Source: Akanthomyces muscarius (taxonomy: Eukaryota; Ascomycota; Sordariomycetes; Hypocreales; Cordycipitaceae). From it: DNA of 64,000 nt. The translations under genes and the position numbers were made by a program. The stretch's first letter is position 1; each line of letters opens with the position of its first letter. The stretch lies in contig NC_079243.1 in assembly GCF_028009165.1 (NCBI RefSeq), positions 4,774,001 through 4,838,000 of the forward strand, written 5' to 3'. This document shows, in pieces, positions 32,711-42,913 of this stretch. The notes below the pieces were generated by a model. That model worked only from the letters and a program-made list of their open reading frames with translations. It was not told the origin of the DNA and searched no databases.

Positions 32711-34355
32711 ATGGCGGACATGACTACTGAGCACAAGTCTTCGATTGAGAAGAACGGCGACGATGTGGCAGAGGTGTTGCACTACGACGCGCACCCCTCC
32801 GCGGAGGAAATGGCAGAGGCCATTGCCGCAGCAAAGCTCTCCGCGCTGAGTCGCCCTCTGCTGAAATTGTACTGCTTCTGCGCGATTGCGTTTCTGTGCT
32901 CGACGATGAATGGTAACGTCCCCCTCTTTTCGCCTACTGCATCATGGACATGGCATTGACGAAGCCCCTCTACTCTCAGGCTACGATGGCTCCATCTTTG
33001 GGTCACTGCCGGCCATGGAATCCTTCCGTGACCGATTTGGCGTGGGCAAGACCGGACCCAAGCTCGGGTACATCTCCGCCATGTATACGGTCGGCACAGT
33101 CGTGTCGCTGCCGTTCACCGGACCGGCATGCGACTTCAGGGGTCGCCGCGCGGGCATTCTGATTGGCAGCATCATCGTCGTCCTCAGCACCGTTCTCTCT
33201 GCCCTGGCCACGAATACATCCGCCTTTGTCGCGGGTCGCTTTTTCCTGGGCTTCGGCGTGAGCATCGTCCGCTGCGCGAGCTCCATCTGGTGCGCGGAAA
33301 TCAGCCCGCCCGCATACCGCGGTGTCCTGACGGCCTTTTACAATTGCACCTATGCCGTCGGCGCGCTCATGGCCGCCGGTGTCACGCGCGGCTCCGTGCA
33401 CTATGCCGGCGACGCGCAGTGGCGCATCCCCGTGTGGTGCCAGCTCATCTGCCCTGCCATTGTCGCCGTTTTTGTCATGTTCTTTCCCGAGTCGCCCCGA
33501 TGGCTCTTTGCCCACCACCGCGAGAAGGAGAGTCTCGAGTTCCTGACTACATACCACGGTGACGGCAACCCGCACCACACGCTGGTTCGGATGCAGATTG
33601 AGGAGTACAGACAGGTCATCTCGCTCAATGGCTCGGACAAGAACTGGTGGGACTACAGCGACCTGTACAAGACCCGTGCGGCGCGATGGCGCATGCTCAA
33701 TGCCCTCATCCCGTCGGTATGGGGCCAGTGCTCCGGCAACGCTGTCGTGAGCTACTACTTGCCCGCCATGCTCATGACAACCGGCATGACGCGCTCCGAA
33801 CAGATCCTCAATATCAACCTCGGATACACTGCAATCTCTGCTGTCGCCTCCTACGTGGGTGCCAGCCTGATTGAGAAGATGGGCCGTCGCCCGACCAGCA
33901 TCTGGACGTCTGTAGCGTGCTCCCTGTGCTTCGCGGGCATCACGGCCGGCACGGGCATCTATGCCGCGACCAAGGCACACAGTGCAGCTTCCGCAGGCAT
34001 TGCTTTCATCTTCATCTTCGGCTGGTGCTACAATTTTGGCATGACGCCGCTGCAGGCCCTGTACCCTGTCGAATGCCTGTCGTACGAGCAACGCGGCAAG
34101 GGCCTGGCTTTTGTATTTGCCTTTGTGCACTGCCTTGCCTTCGTTAACCAGTTCTGCTTCCCAATTTCCCTGCAAAACATTGGCTGGAAAACGTACATTG
34201 TATTTATCGCGTGGGATCTCATACAGGCAACTATTAGCTACCTCTTTTCGGTGGAGACTAAGGGACGGTCGCTGGAGGAGATGACTGAGATTTTCGAAGC
34301 TCCCAATCCTGTGAAGGCTTCGTTGCGAAAGATCAAGCCTGCGTCGGATGTATAA
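32711..34355 (+). CDS. MFS sugar transporter
   Basis: Two exons, 32711-32912 and 32980-34355 (intron 67 bases, GTAACG...TCTCAG), giving 525 residues with about 12 hydrophobic segments. Sugar-porter family marks: GYDGSIFGSLPAM after helix 1, DFRGRRAGI in loop 2-3, PESPRWLF after helix 6, EKMGRRPT in loop 8-9 and VETKGRSLEEM at the end. The Y-P-V-E-C-L-x-x-x-x-R-G-K-G block replaces the PTE/PAE version of glucose transporters and is like the lactose/oligosaccharide-permease branch. It sits in the plasma membrane as a proton symporter. Position beside GH88 suggests an oligosaccharide or uronic-acid substrate (inference). Confidence 0.9.
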
Positions 34356-34738
34356 ACAGGCAACAGAAACGAAATGAGGGGTTTCGCTATAGCTTCTGAT
34401 AATATCACGATCCATCTATTTGTCTATGCAATTACATACTAGTTCCTACAAGGACAAAGCGAAAAGCGCCTAGAGAGTCGCCACGGTTGGCAACGAGCTC
34501 TTGTAATACACGCCGGAGCTGTTTTGGACGTCTCGCAAATCACATGTTCTACAAATTTCTTAAATACATTAAGAAGCATTTATCTTCGTAGGCTTTGATG
34601 GTCAAAAATCTTTACCGAGCCCCGATCAGCCCACGGCCGATTGTCTCAAACACTGTGACATTCTGGGTTAGGGTCGAGTCATTGAAGAAGCACGCAAAGT
34701 TCAAGACAAGAGATGCTGAACGATGCTGCATATTCCAC
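34356..34738. other. Convergent intergenic region, MFS / SDR
   Basis: 383 bases between two convergent 3' ends. Nothing further seen. Confidence 0.5.
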
Positions 34739-35603
34739 TTAATTGTTGCGTTCAGCAGCAGCATCTCTCATGCGTTTATAATGAGACACGCGGTTATGGC
34801 CCTGAAAATCAACACCCGCAAAGTCCTGTCGGCCCTGGTTCTTGACAAACGTCACCAGCCAGTACGACTGAAGCTTTTCGTTGGCCAGTTCCCAATACAT
34901 ATCGGCATGAGCAGCACCATCAATGTCAAGCGCCGCTGGTCTGCCGTCGGACTGACGCTCATCCGCAAAGTAAAATCTGTACCTCTATTAGCTTCTCAAT
35001 ACTCGCTGGTGTTCAGAACCGCTGACTGACTTGTATCCATGAGGTCCATATGCATTGGCCGCATACTCGATCAGCATCGCTGCCGAAACCTTCCCCACGG
35101 CAAAAGGCAGTACACCAGGTATGGCGATTTGGCTCAAGGCGTTTCCGGTGTATATGAATGCCTTGCACAGCTGGTCCGGTAGGCTTTTGAAACCATGTAA
35201 TGCCTCTTGGGCTGCCAAGTATGCACTGTCGAAGCCCACCGTACGAGCGGCTTGGATGTCGCCCAATGGTGCAGACAGGGGATCATCTACGGCGGTAGTG
35301 ATGCGATTGGCCCCTAAGCAAAGGTGAGACGTGCATTGTGAGTTCAGAAGGGCATTTCTGACCATTATAAACAACAATATTGGGTGGGCCCCAAGTATTA
35401 TGCACCGTCTGGAATATTGTTGATACGCTATTCGGATCTGAGAGATCTGCTTTGATCTTCAACATGCCAGCGGAGGACAGTCCACTTGTCAGGCTTCGCG
35501 CAGCCAGTGCAACACGATAGCCCTCATTTGCAAACTTGTCTGCTACAGATTGTCCAAGTCGAGGACCTGCTCCAATGACCAAAAGTATGTTTCGAGAAGA
35601 CAT
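34739..35603 (-). CDS. Short-chain dehydrogenase/reductase family protein
   Basis: Three exons on the minus strand: 35363-35603, 35031-35313 and 34739-34976 (introns 49 and 54 bases, both with GTCAG donors), giving 253 residues. The N-terminus holds a dinucleotide-binding loop GAGPRLG (11-17), and VVYNGAN corresponds to the NNAG region. Where classical SDRs have YxxxK, this protein has FAVGK: the lysine is kept, the tyrosine is phenylalanine. It may thus not be a standard oxidoreductase. As I recall, related fungal proteins share this loss. It converges with the MFS gene; a link to that cluster is possible but unproven. Confidence 0.75.
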
Positions 35604-36462
35604 TTTCCAATTAAATAAAGGAGATAAACTGCGACGAACAATTTTTTTGACAGTGACTGTTGTTCAGAAAGAGAAAACGGCTCTGTTGTGTAGACAGGGC
35701 GGGTGCGCTTGCTTACTGGGACGCGCTGTATTATATGCCGGTGGCCAATTTGTAATCCGGAGGACGGAGGAGCAGCATCTTGATCTCGGAGGCTAAGGGA
35801 CAAGAAAGAAGTTATTATTAAGCCGCTGACTCAGTCCGATGAGGACTTTCGCAAAGTCTTTGGCTCTTTCTGCTTCCCGTGAACCCCGAAATGGGTGTCG
35901 CGGGTGCACTTAGTGAGTCCAAGTAGCAAGGCCGGGGAAAGGTAATCGTATTTTTTTGCCGCTGAACTGCCAAGTATCTTCCTGGTACACAGTATACCCA
36001 CCAGCACTAACAGACACTAATAGTCACCGCCATCCTCCACTGTAGCGCTCGCTTTTGCCCTTTGGTCAATGACCACGGAAATGGCATGTTCTCCTGACTA
36101 TCATAAGTAACACTCACGATCAGCACACAGCTTTTTTGCTCGGGAAAATGGGTGGTAGAATCGATTTGCATTGCCACATGATTGCCACATACCGAGTCTT
36201 AAGGCGACAAGTCTGAATCCATCAGCGATCACTACCCAGGCAAGAGGTCTCTGGAATTCGAGTCTGAAACAATTTTCAGCTTTTGTCTAAAACAGAAAGG
36301 GAGAGCAATTGGCCTTCACCGAGTCGTCGAGTCTACAAATAACAGTCATTGTGCCCCAACTACTTTTCTCGGTCTCTTGTTGGAACAATCACCTGAAAGA
36401 TCACCGCAAGTCTTTTAAAAACAAATTTCCTGCAAAAAAAGCTCTTTACGCAGCTTGCAATA
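35604..36462. other. Divergent promoter region, SDR / defensin-like gene
   Basis: 859 bases with no supported gene and no clear TATA box. Confidence 0.45.
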
Positions 36463-36830
36463 ATGAAGTGCTCCGTTCTGCTTTCTTTCGCCCTCCTAGG
36501 CGCTTGCTCTGCTCGTTTCATCTTCGACAAGCGCAGCAGCTGTCAAGTTGGAAGTGTTGGGCCTTTGAATGCTGGGAATGCAGCTTGTTCTGCCTCTGTA
36601 AGTTTTTCTTACCAAATGTGTCTCTTGCTTTCCCTCATGTCCATCCATGGAGGTATCATTTCTACCAGATGCTTGACTGATACTAATGAGACTTGGAATA
36701 GTGCCTCGCCCAGCATGGAGATATCCATGGAGGACATTGCGATGCGAACGCGTAAGTTATTGTTTCCCTGAAACCCATGGCTGAGTGATTGTTCGATTAA
36801 TGCGGCTGCAGGGTCTGTGTCTGCAATTAG
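36463..36830 (+). CDS. Defensin-like CSalphabeta secreted peptide
   Basis: Three exons, 36463-36597, 36702-36751 and 36812-36830, giving 67 residues. Intron 1 is 104 bases with branch TACTAATGA; intron 2 is 60 bases ending CTGCAG. Residues 1-17 are a signal peptide; a short piece ends in a Kex2-type KR (23-24), so the mature peptide would be 43 residues from S25. Its six cysteines are 27, 42, 46, 58, 64 and 66: C-x14-C-x3-C-x11-C-x5-C-x-C, with GGHC giving the gamma-core G-x-C. This is the cysteine-stabilised alpha-beta layout of fungal and insect defensins such as plectasin. The last two cysteines lie on a 19-base exon, which explains how the gene could be missed. Likely a secreted antimicrobial peptide; the target is unknown. 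Confidence 0.78.
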
Positions 36831-37937
36831 TGGTAGCGAGGGATGACACATATAGATGCGTGTTGGAGTAAAGTATTTTGTGCAACGATGACGCTGTCAA
36901 TCCTGTTTCCATGTATTCTAAGTGTCCAGCCGAGAACAATCTCTCAGGCACGTCAAAGAGTAAAGTTTGGACTTCTGCTTTTAATGGTGGTGCCATAGTC
37001 AATTTCGTGATGAAGCTGGGTATGATATGATTGATGGAGAGGTAGAGTAAGGGCCCTGCCGTAGGCACCGTGGCCTGTTACAGCGGTACATGTAGTGCCT
37101 AGGGGTGGAGGTACAAGCATGATACTTGGCAGGGTCCATAACGGCTTTCATGTTAGTTACCGCAAAATAGCAGACCATCTTAGTGATCGAGTTCCGCCGT
37201 AGAATCTCTCCACCCACACTTCTCCAGTAAACAATGGAATCAAGGAAGATTTGCCAAGTAACTCACTCGTTGTAAGTACCACATCGCGAATTCGAGCTAC
37301 ATAGCTCACAACTAGAGGTCAAGCTTGAGAATTCGCCGAAGATAACAATTCGACGAGATTGTCACTACATTTCAAATTCGACAAGGCACGCTTGACACCC
37401 TGTTCAATTACGAGCGGCACGGCCCTACTTAAAGCGCTGGCCGGCCACCATCCCGACCCACAGGGTCCACGAATATGATCTCTCAAAAGAACTTGTCTCT
37501 CAACGCCTCCAGGAACGGTACCGGCGTCCCCGCAATGAAACACATAAAACGACTGCTTTTGACCCTCCCAATATACTTGTGTTTATTTTGACAAGAGAGG
37601 TCCCTGCTGGATCAGTCCTACCAGGGACTGTCTTTCGGATGTTACGGCAGTCACGAGATCGATGCTCGCCGCTAGGAGTCAGCTCCTACCGCCGTCGCTG
37701 ATAGTGCGACATGGCTAACTGAAAACGGGAGAAAACCTAAGTATAGGTCCCTGGATCAAACGCCTCCGTCTGACGAGCCAGTAGCGTGGCGCTGAAGGAG
37801 ATAGCCCTTCGTCACAATTACGTAGAGACTGCTGATGGATGCGGCGGCCAATTGTAATAAATAGCATGAAGCTCCTTCCTGAGTAGACGTACAAGCGCCT
37901 TTATACAGCAATAAACTCGTACTCTCCCCTACCAACA
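36831..37937. other. Intergenic with small hairpins
   Basis: 1.1 kb without a supported gene. Near 37600-37670 two stem-forming repeats lie close together: GTCCCTG...CAGGGAC and TAGGAG-TCAG-CTCCTA. No RNA family recognised. Confidence 0.4.
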
Positions 37938-38505
37938 ATGACTGACAAAAACATTCTTCTCCCATCAGAAGGCGCTTCAGGAGTCAGATCTGATGGCACT
38001 GCAACTGCAACCTGTCTCTGCGGAGCTGTGCAGCTATCGTTTGTAAGCCCGGCTCTGCCTACCTCCGTCCGCTCTGCTGCGCACGCTGACACCTCCGACA
38101 CAAAAGCCCGTTGATGGAGATGCTCTGGTCAACACCTTTGTTTGCAACTGTAGTGACTGCCACAAACTCAGCTCCTCGATGTTTTGCTCCAACTTCACCA
38201 TTAAAGATGACAGCCTAACGCATGTTCGAGGAGAGAATCGTCTTACAAGGTGGGCGCAGAGCAAGACCATCGCTTCAGGTGCTACAATGGAAGACAGTTT
38301 CTGCTCCACCTGTGGCAATCTGATGTACAGGCGCAGCAGCAGATTTCCGGGCATGAGCATTCTGCGAATTGGTACCGTGGATGATTTTGGTCTGCATGCC
38401 ACGAAGCTGGCACCGCAGTTCGAACAATTTACAAAGACGCGAGTGGAATGGCTTGATGGAGTCAAGCGTCAAGGAATACCGCATCATGCAGAGTCGGGCT
38501 TCTGA
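37938..38505 (+). CDS. GFA / CENP-V domain protein
   Basis: Two exons, 37938-38042 and 38107-38505 (intron 64 bases with branch CGCTGAC), giving 167 residues. The zinc-binding cysteines of the glutathione-dependent formaldehyde-activating (GFA) fold are in order: CLCGAVQ, CNCSDCHK and FCSTCGN. Family members bind zinc and include S-hydroxymethylglutathione synthase, but most fungal copies have no proven substrate. Start: the ATG at 37938 gives the full first zinc knuckle. No signal peptide. Confidence 0.85.
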
Positions 38506-38948
38506 ATTTGTCTCGAGAAGAAGATGTGTGGTCTTGCAATTTTGGCGGCAGATTTGCGAAGCGTTCTCGTCTCGGGATTGATCGTGAAGACTCCCGGGGA
38601 CGAGATAGTAATATTGAAGCACTAACACCGCTCCTTCATTTGCAGTAGAAAGACCATGCTAAGCATAAAGGTTGTGGAGTTTGTACTAGGAGATTGGCGG
38701 GAGTCGAAGCGGGTAGATAATTATATCAACACGAAATGATTGAGATGCAATTTGAAATATCAGGATTTGAATACTTGCAGCCTCTAAAGACTTGATAAGG
38801 TCTCTTCTCTGTGCATAGGGACCCGAGGTCCCGACTCGCGGGCGCGGAAGAAACGCAGCACTGTTTACAAGCTCCTTTCGTGCCGGGGCGACATCTATCA
38901 ACTTTGGAGACCCAAGAACCAAAAGAAAGGAGATTTGCTAAGCCTGAC

Positions 38949-38963
38949 GGGGGGGGGGGGGGG
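38949..38963 (+). repeat. Run of 15 G
   Basis: A homopolymer of 15 guanines (CTGAC then G15 then CGTTTT). Long G runs are rare, can form G-quadruplexes and are prone to length errors in sequencing. Confidence 0.9.
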
Positions 38964-40483
38964 CGTTTTATGTAAATGCAAGAATTAAATTTCTGTAAAT
39001 TTGGGAAGCGTCAAAAAAATTGCTTCACTGATTGGTTAGGGATACAAACGCTGACACTAACTTTGAGATCGATGCTGTGTCAGTCTCGAGACGATGCCGT
39101 CTCCATGTGCGCCTGAGGGGTCGAACTCGGCGGGACTTGGGGACATACATTGACCGCAGCGTGGGGGTTGGCCAAAGTCGGACTCGGCTCACTAAATTGA
39201 GAATTATGCATGATTTCTTGAGCCCAGTCAGCCTTCTGTTACTTGAATTTCCTTTCGGCTGAATCCAATTTGTCCTTTCGGACAGTTTCCCATCAATTCA
39301 ACACGATGTCCTCAGGTCGCCTACTGTTCTCGATTTCTTTTTTTCCAATACCAAACAATTGCTTGTCTCTTACTCGTGACCTTATGTCTGTCTATATGAC
39401 TGCTAACATCAAGTAATAACTCGGCTCTTTGCATGGTTTGCCACCGAGCAGGTTGCGTTTCTGGTTTTGCAGGTTCTGCAGGGTAACCACGCGCGGATTG
39501 TTTGCCAGTGGGATGTTCCGATCAGGGATCAGGAATTGGGGCGGGGTTCACTCACGCTCGTGTTGACCAATGGCACATCGGTCCGCGGGGCGAAGAGCTT
39601 TGAGGGATCCAGAGCAACGGCAAATCATACGTGCTGCCTGAGTGCCTGACAAGCCCGAAGGTCGGTCCCTCGGCTGGGACGCATGGTGTGGAGAGGGGCA
39701 GAAGTGCTGCGCAAGGCAGTTTTGGCGCAAGGTAATAAACACTTACTCGTGGAGCGCAGCTGGGTTCGGGATGATGAGGGGTCTCGTGCTCCAGTAGCCA
39801 AGGACTCGACTCCATTCTGGGCCGACAGTGCGCGAAAATTGGTTCACGAGGAAATAAAGGGCTGCCTGGGGTCTCACTTGGCCAATTGCCGCGATGGAGC
39901 TAAGATTATGCGTCTTGTGTTTGACATAGTCGCGTAGTGAAGTCTGGGTAGAATGCAGTGGTCATGGAAAATGCTGGTGTAATAGCTGTAGGCTACATCG
40001 TCAAGTACCGCACCAGGGACTCTACCGACGGCCACCCCAAGTTCTTCTCGGCTTGTGACTAGCCGAGTGTCGCCATGTCGCAACCGTCCACCATTTACTT
40101 TAAAAAGGCGGAAACAGAGCTCACCTATTGAGTTAGTGTTGGGTAAAATTGTGGGGTTCTGTGTAAAGGAAAGCGGGCAGTACTCCGTAGTGCGCTCGAG
40201 ATGGCTGCGCCCTGGGTTTCTTGGTGAGAAATTTTTATCAATCAGCATCTTATCAATCGCATCTGGCCCACCACCTGCCCTCCCAGTCTCTCGTCGCGGC
40301 CTCCTACCATCGGACCTGTGCTGCCCGCCCCAGCAGACCACGCCATTTTTCTCAAAAGAAGGGCTGTCCCGCACTTTTTTTTGGGTTTTCCAGAACACAC
40401 ACTCTGCACCGCATCACATTTTACTCGCGGTTTTTGCATCTTGCATGCAGAGAACCTACGGCCTACAGCGCTATCAATCTCCC

Positions 40484-40492
40484 ATCTGATAA
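40484..40492 (+). promoter_or_regulatory. SreA-type GATA site upstream of hapX
   Basis: ATCTGATAA matches the consensus ATCWGATAA bound by the iron-responsive GATA repressor SreA and its homologues. It lies 475 bases before the hapX ATG. In Aspergillus, SreA represses hapX when iron is ample, so the site is where it would be expected. Function here is inference. Confidence 0.6.
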
Positions 40493-40966
40493 GGGGCTGT
40501 CATTAATCCTCGGCTTCTGCGACGCACGAAACGGACGGGACAAGATTGCCCGAGAAAGAAAAAAAAAGAATCGAGTCAGCGCTACCAGCGATCGAAACAT
40601 TAAACACGTAACACTGCAGCAAGAGGCAATTCTAAAGCATAGCGAATTCCGCAGCCTGCAATTGGCCGTTTGCCCGCCCGACCGACGCACACGTTATCTT
40701 TCCCCGCGACACAACCGAGCTTCCGAGATCCAGGAAATCGCCCGCGGCTGGCTTCCTGTTTCTGCCACTCCTACAACTTTCTTTTCGAATTATTTCAGCC
40801 TAGCCCGCGCTGCAAGGCTGCAGTAGCGGTGCGCTTTCCCTCGTCTCCCGCAGCAGCAGCACTGTCTGCCCTGCCCAGCCCACTGGCCGTCTCGGACATC
40901 CGAGCCAGGGGCCCCACAAAATCAGCTGCCCGCCCGCAAACATCCGACCGAGCCCGCCAAAACACC

Positions 40967-42913
40967 ATGGCCAGCACCGCTGCATCTTCACCGTCATCCG
41001 TGGCCTCACCCGTACCGTTGCCAACGTCGCGCCCATCTACCGCCAAGGCCCGATCATTTGCCTCCGGCCCTGCACCTCTCGCCTGCGCACCGTCGGCTCA
41101 ACACCAGCGCGCGCCGCTTCCCACGCACCCCAAGCCCATCGCGGTCACCGCCGCCACCAAGCAGCCCAAGCCGGAGCCGGTGCCGCTTCCCAGACTCTCC
41201 GTCTCGGTGCCCCCGGCCCCGGACAAGATGGCCATGGCCGCTGTCGTCGCCTCCGGCACGCCCATGGAAGGGCCCAAGATCTCCATGACCTCCAAGGAAT
41301 GGGTTATCCCGCCGCGGCCCAAGCCCGGCCGGAAACCCGCCACCGATACCCCGCCCACCAAGCGGAAGGCACAGAACCGTGCCGCCCAGAGGGCGTTTCG
41401 CGAGCGTCGGGCTGCGCGCGTGGGCGAGCTTGAGGAGCAGCTGGACCAGTACAGGGCAGAGTTTGACAAGAAGGAGGCGGATCTCAAGGAAAAAGTTCAC
41501 AGCCTCGAGCTGGATGTGCAGTCATTCCGATCACGATGCATGCTCCTCGAGAACATGCTCGACAAGGAGCGGCAGGACAGGATCAGAGTTGAGACGGAAG
41601 CTGAAACTCTTCGTCGTCGCCAAAGCGAGCATGTCTTTCGCAGCGAACGCATGAACAGTGCACCATCTCCCCATGAGCAGCAGCAGCATCGTCACAGCAT
41701 GCAGCAACACCGACAGAGCATGTCGAACAACCACAGACTACCTCACCCGGAAACCAGCCGGGATTTTTCCATTTCTCAAATCATCACGCCGCCTGATTCA
41801 ATGGACTCACAAAACGCGGCACCACTCGCGGACACAGACATGACCTGCGGAAACTGCACAACAGAGGGCAGATGTGCCTGCGCTGAGGAAGTCCTTGCCA
41901 CAGCCACGGCCGGCTGTGGCAAGTGCGGGTTCGGAACGACGTGCCAGTGCCTGGAGGACATAGGCTCCTCTACCACACAGACCAACGACATGAAGCGGCC
42001 GTCGTCGCCATCAAATCACGGGGCCGCAGGCAAGAGGATGCGTCAAGAGTCGTCCACAAGACCTGCTGATCAAGAGATGGATTTTACCGCGGCTTTCGCC
42101 CGCCGGCAGTCCCAAATAGTAGCATCCATGATCCCAGACCCCCCACCGTCTGAGATGATGATGATGCAGTCGTCGTCCATGGAGGGCATATCCTTCAAGG
42201 AAAGCTGCGGCTTCTGCAAGGACGGCACGTACTGCGCCTGCGCTGATGCCGCCATGGCCACGCCGGCCATGACACCTCCCGACTCACAGCACAACGTCCC
42301 CCGACAGGTGCAGACGCCGCCGCCGTCAGAGACGGACGTGGCGCCCCCGCAGCCGTTCATCATGGAGATGACGGCCGACGGCGCCGTCAAGCTGCCGCCC
42401 CGAAAGCCCAAGGCCGGCCAGGCCGCAAAGCCCTCGGGCGGCGGCGGCTGCGGCGCCGGCGCGCCCGGAACCTGCGCGCAGTGCCAGGCCGACCCCAAGT
42501 CGGGCCTCTTCTGCCGGCTGATGAATGCCAAGTTTGGCAAGGAGCAAGGCGGATGCTGCGGTGGCAAGGGCGGCGCCGGCGGCTGCTGCAAGTCCAAGCC
42601 GGCAGCCAACACCAGCAACGGCAGCAGCAGCAGTAGCAGCAGCAACAAGAGGGAAGAGGAAAAGATTACGCTGCCGAGTCTGCCCAGCCTGGGATTGAGC
42701 TGCGCCGAGGCCTACCAGACGCTGGCGAGCCACCGCAACTTTTCCGAGGCGGCCAACGACATCAACTCGTGGCTGCCCAAGCTCAAGGCGACGTCGAGGC
42801 AGTCGTCGTCGAGGCAGAGCTCGCGAGGAGGACGGAATGCGATTGAGGTGGAGGCGGCCAGCATCATGAGTGTGCTCAAGGAGTTTGATATCCGCTTTGG
42901 ACGGGAATGCTAA
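40967..42913 (+). CDS. hapX: bZIP iron-homeostasis regulator HapX
   Basis: Single exon, 648 residues. The CCAAT-complex-binding motif SKEWVIPPRPKPGRKP (109-124) is joined to a bZIP basic region (NRAAQRAFRERR, 137-148) and a coiled coil. Four cysteine-rich regions follow: C294/C297/C303/C305, C317/C320/C326/C328, C414/C417/C423/C425, and a larger one around C495-C516. This order is diagnostic of HapX. It binds the CCAAT complex, represses iron-consuming genes and activates siderophore genes in iron starvation; the cysteine-rich regions sense iron, probably as iron-sulfur clusters. An extra cysteine/glycine-rich patch lies at about 529-542. The start is the first ATG after the C-rich leader, although the frame is open upstream. 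A SreA-type site precedes the gene. Confidence 0.95.
   Translation: MASTAASSPSSVASPVPLPTSRPSTAKARSFASGPAPLACAPSAQHQRAPLPTHPKPIAVTAATKQPKPEPVPLPRLSVSVPPAPDKMAMAAVVASGTPMEGPKISMTSKEWVIPPRPKPGRKPATDTPPTKRKAQNRAAQRAFRERRAARVGELEEQLDQYRAEFDKKEADLKEKVHSLELDVQSFRSRCMLLENMLDKERQDRIRVETEAETLRRRQSEHVFRSERMNSAPSPHEQQQHRHSMQQHRQSMSNNHRLPHPETSRDFSISQIITPPDSMDSQNAAPLADTDMTCGNCTTEGRCACAEEVLATATAGCGKCGFGTTCQCLEDIGSSTTQTNDMKRPSSPSNHGAAGKRMRQESSTRPADQEMDFTAAFARRQSQIVASMIPDPPPSEMMMMQSSSMEGISFKESCGFCKDGTYCACADAAMATPAMTPPDSQHNVPRQVQTPPPSETDVAPPQPFIMEMTADGAVKLPPRKPKAGQAAKPSGGGGCGAGAPGTCAQCQADPKSGLFCRLMNAKFGKEQGGCCGGKGGAGGCCKSKPAANTSNGSSSSSSSNKREEEKITLPSLPSLGLSCAEAYQTLASHRNFSEAANDINSWLPKLKATSRQSSSRQSSRGGRNAIEVEAASIMSVLKEFDIRFGREC

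Larger units (their letters stand above)
38506..40966. other. Long intergenic region and hapX leader
   Basis: 2.46 kb without a supported gene. It holds a run of 15 G (38949-38963), a SreA-type GATA site (40484-40492) and a CCAAT box in reverse (ATTGG, 40661-40665). The last few hundred bases are C-rich leader of hapX. Confidence 0.5.

Noticed and set aside
33003..34415. 470-codon frame antisense to the MFS transporter
   Set aside because: Low-likelihood composition (Arg, Asp, His, Val) and no domain; mirror of the transporter codons.
35829..35856. Hammerhead-ribozyme-like string CCGATGAGGACTTTCGCAAAGTC
   Set aside because: The core needs CUGAUGA; here U4 is C and the GAAA after stem II is not in place. 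The folded core would not be catalytic.
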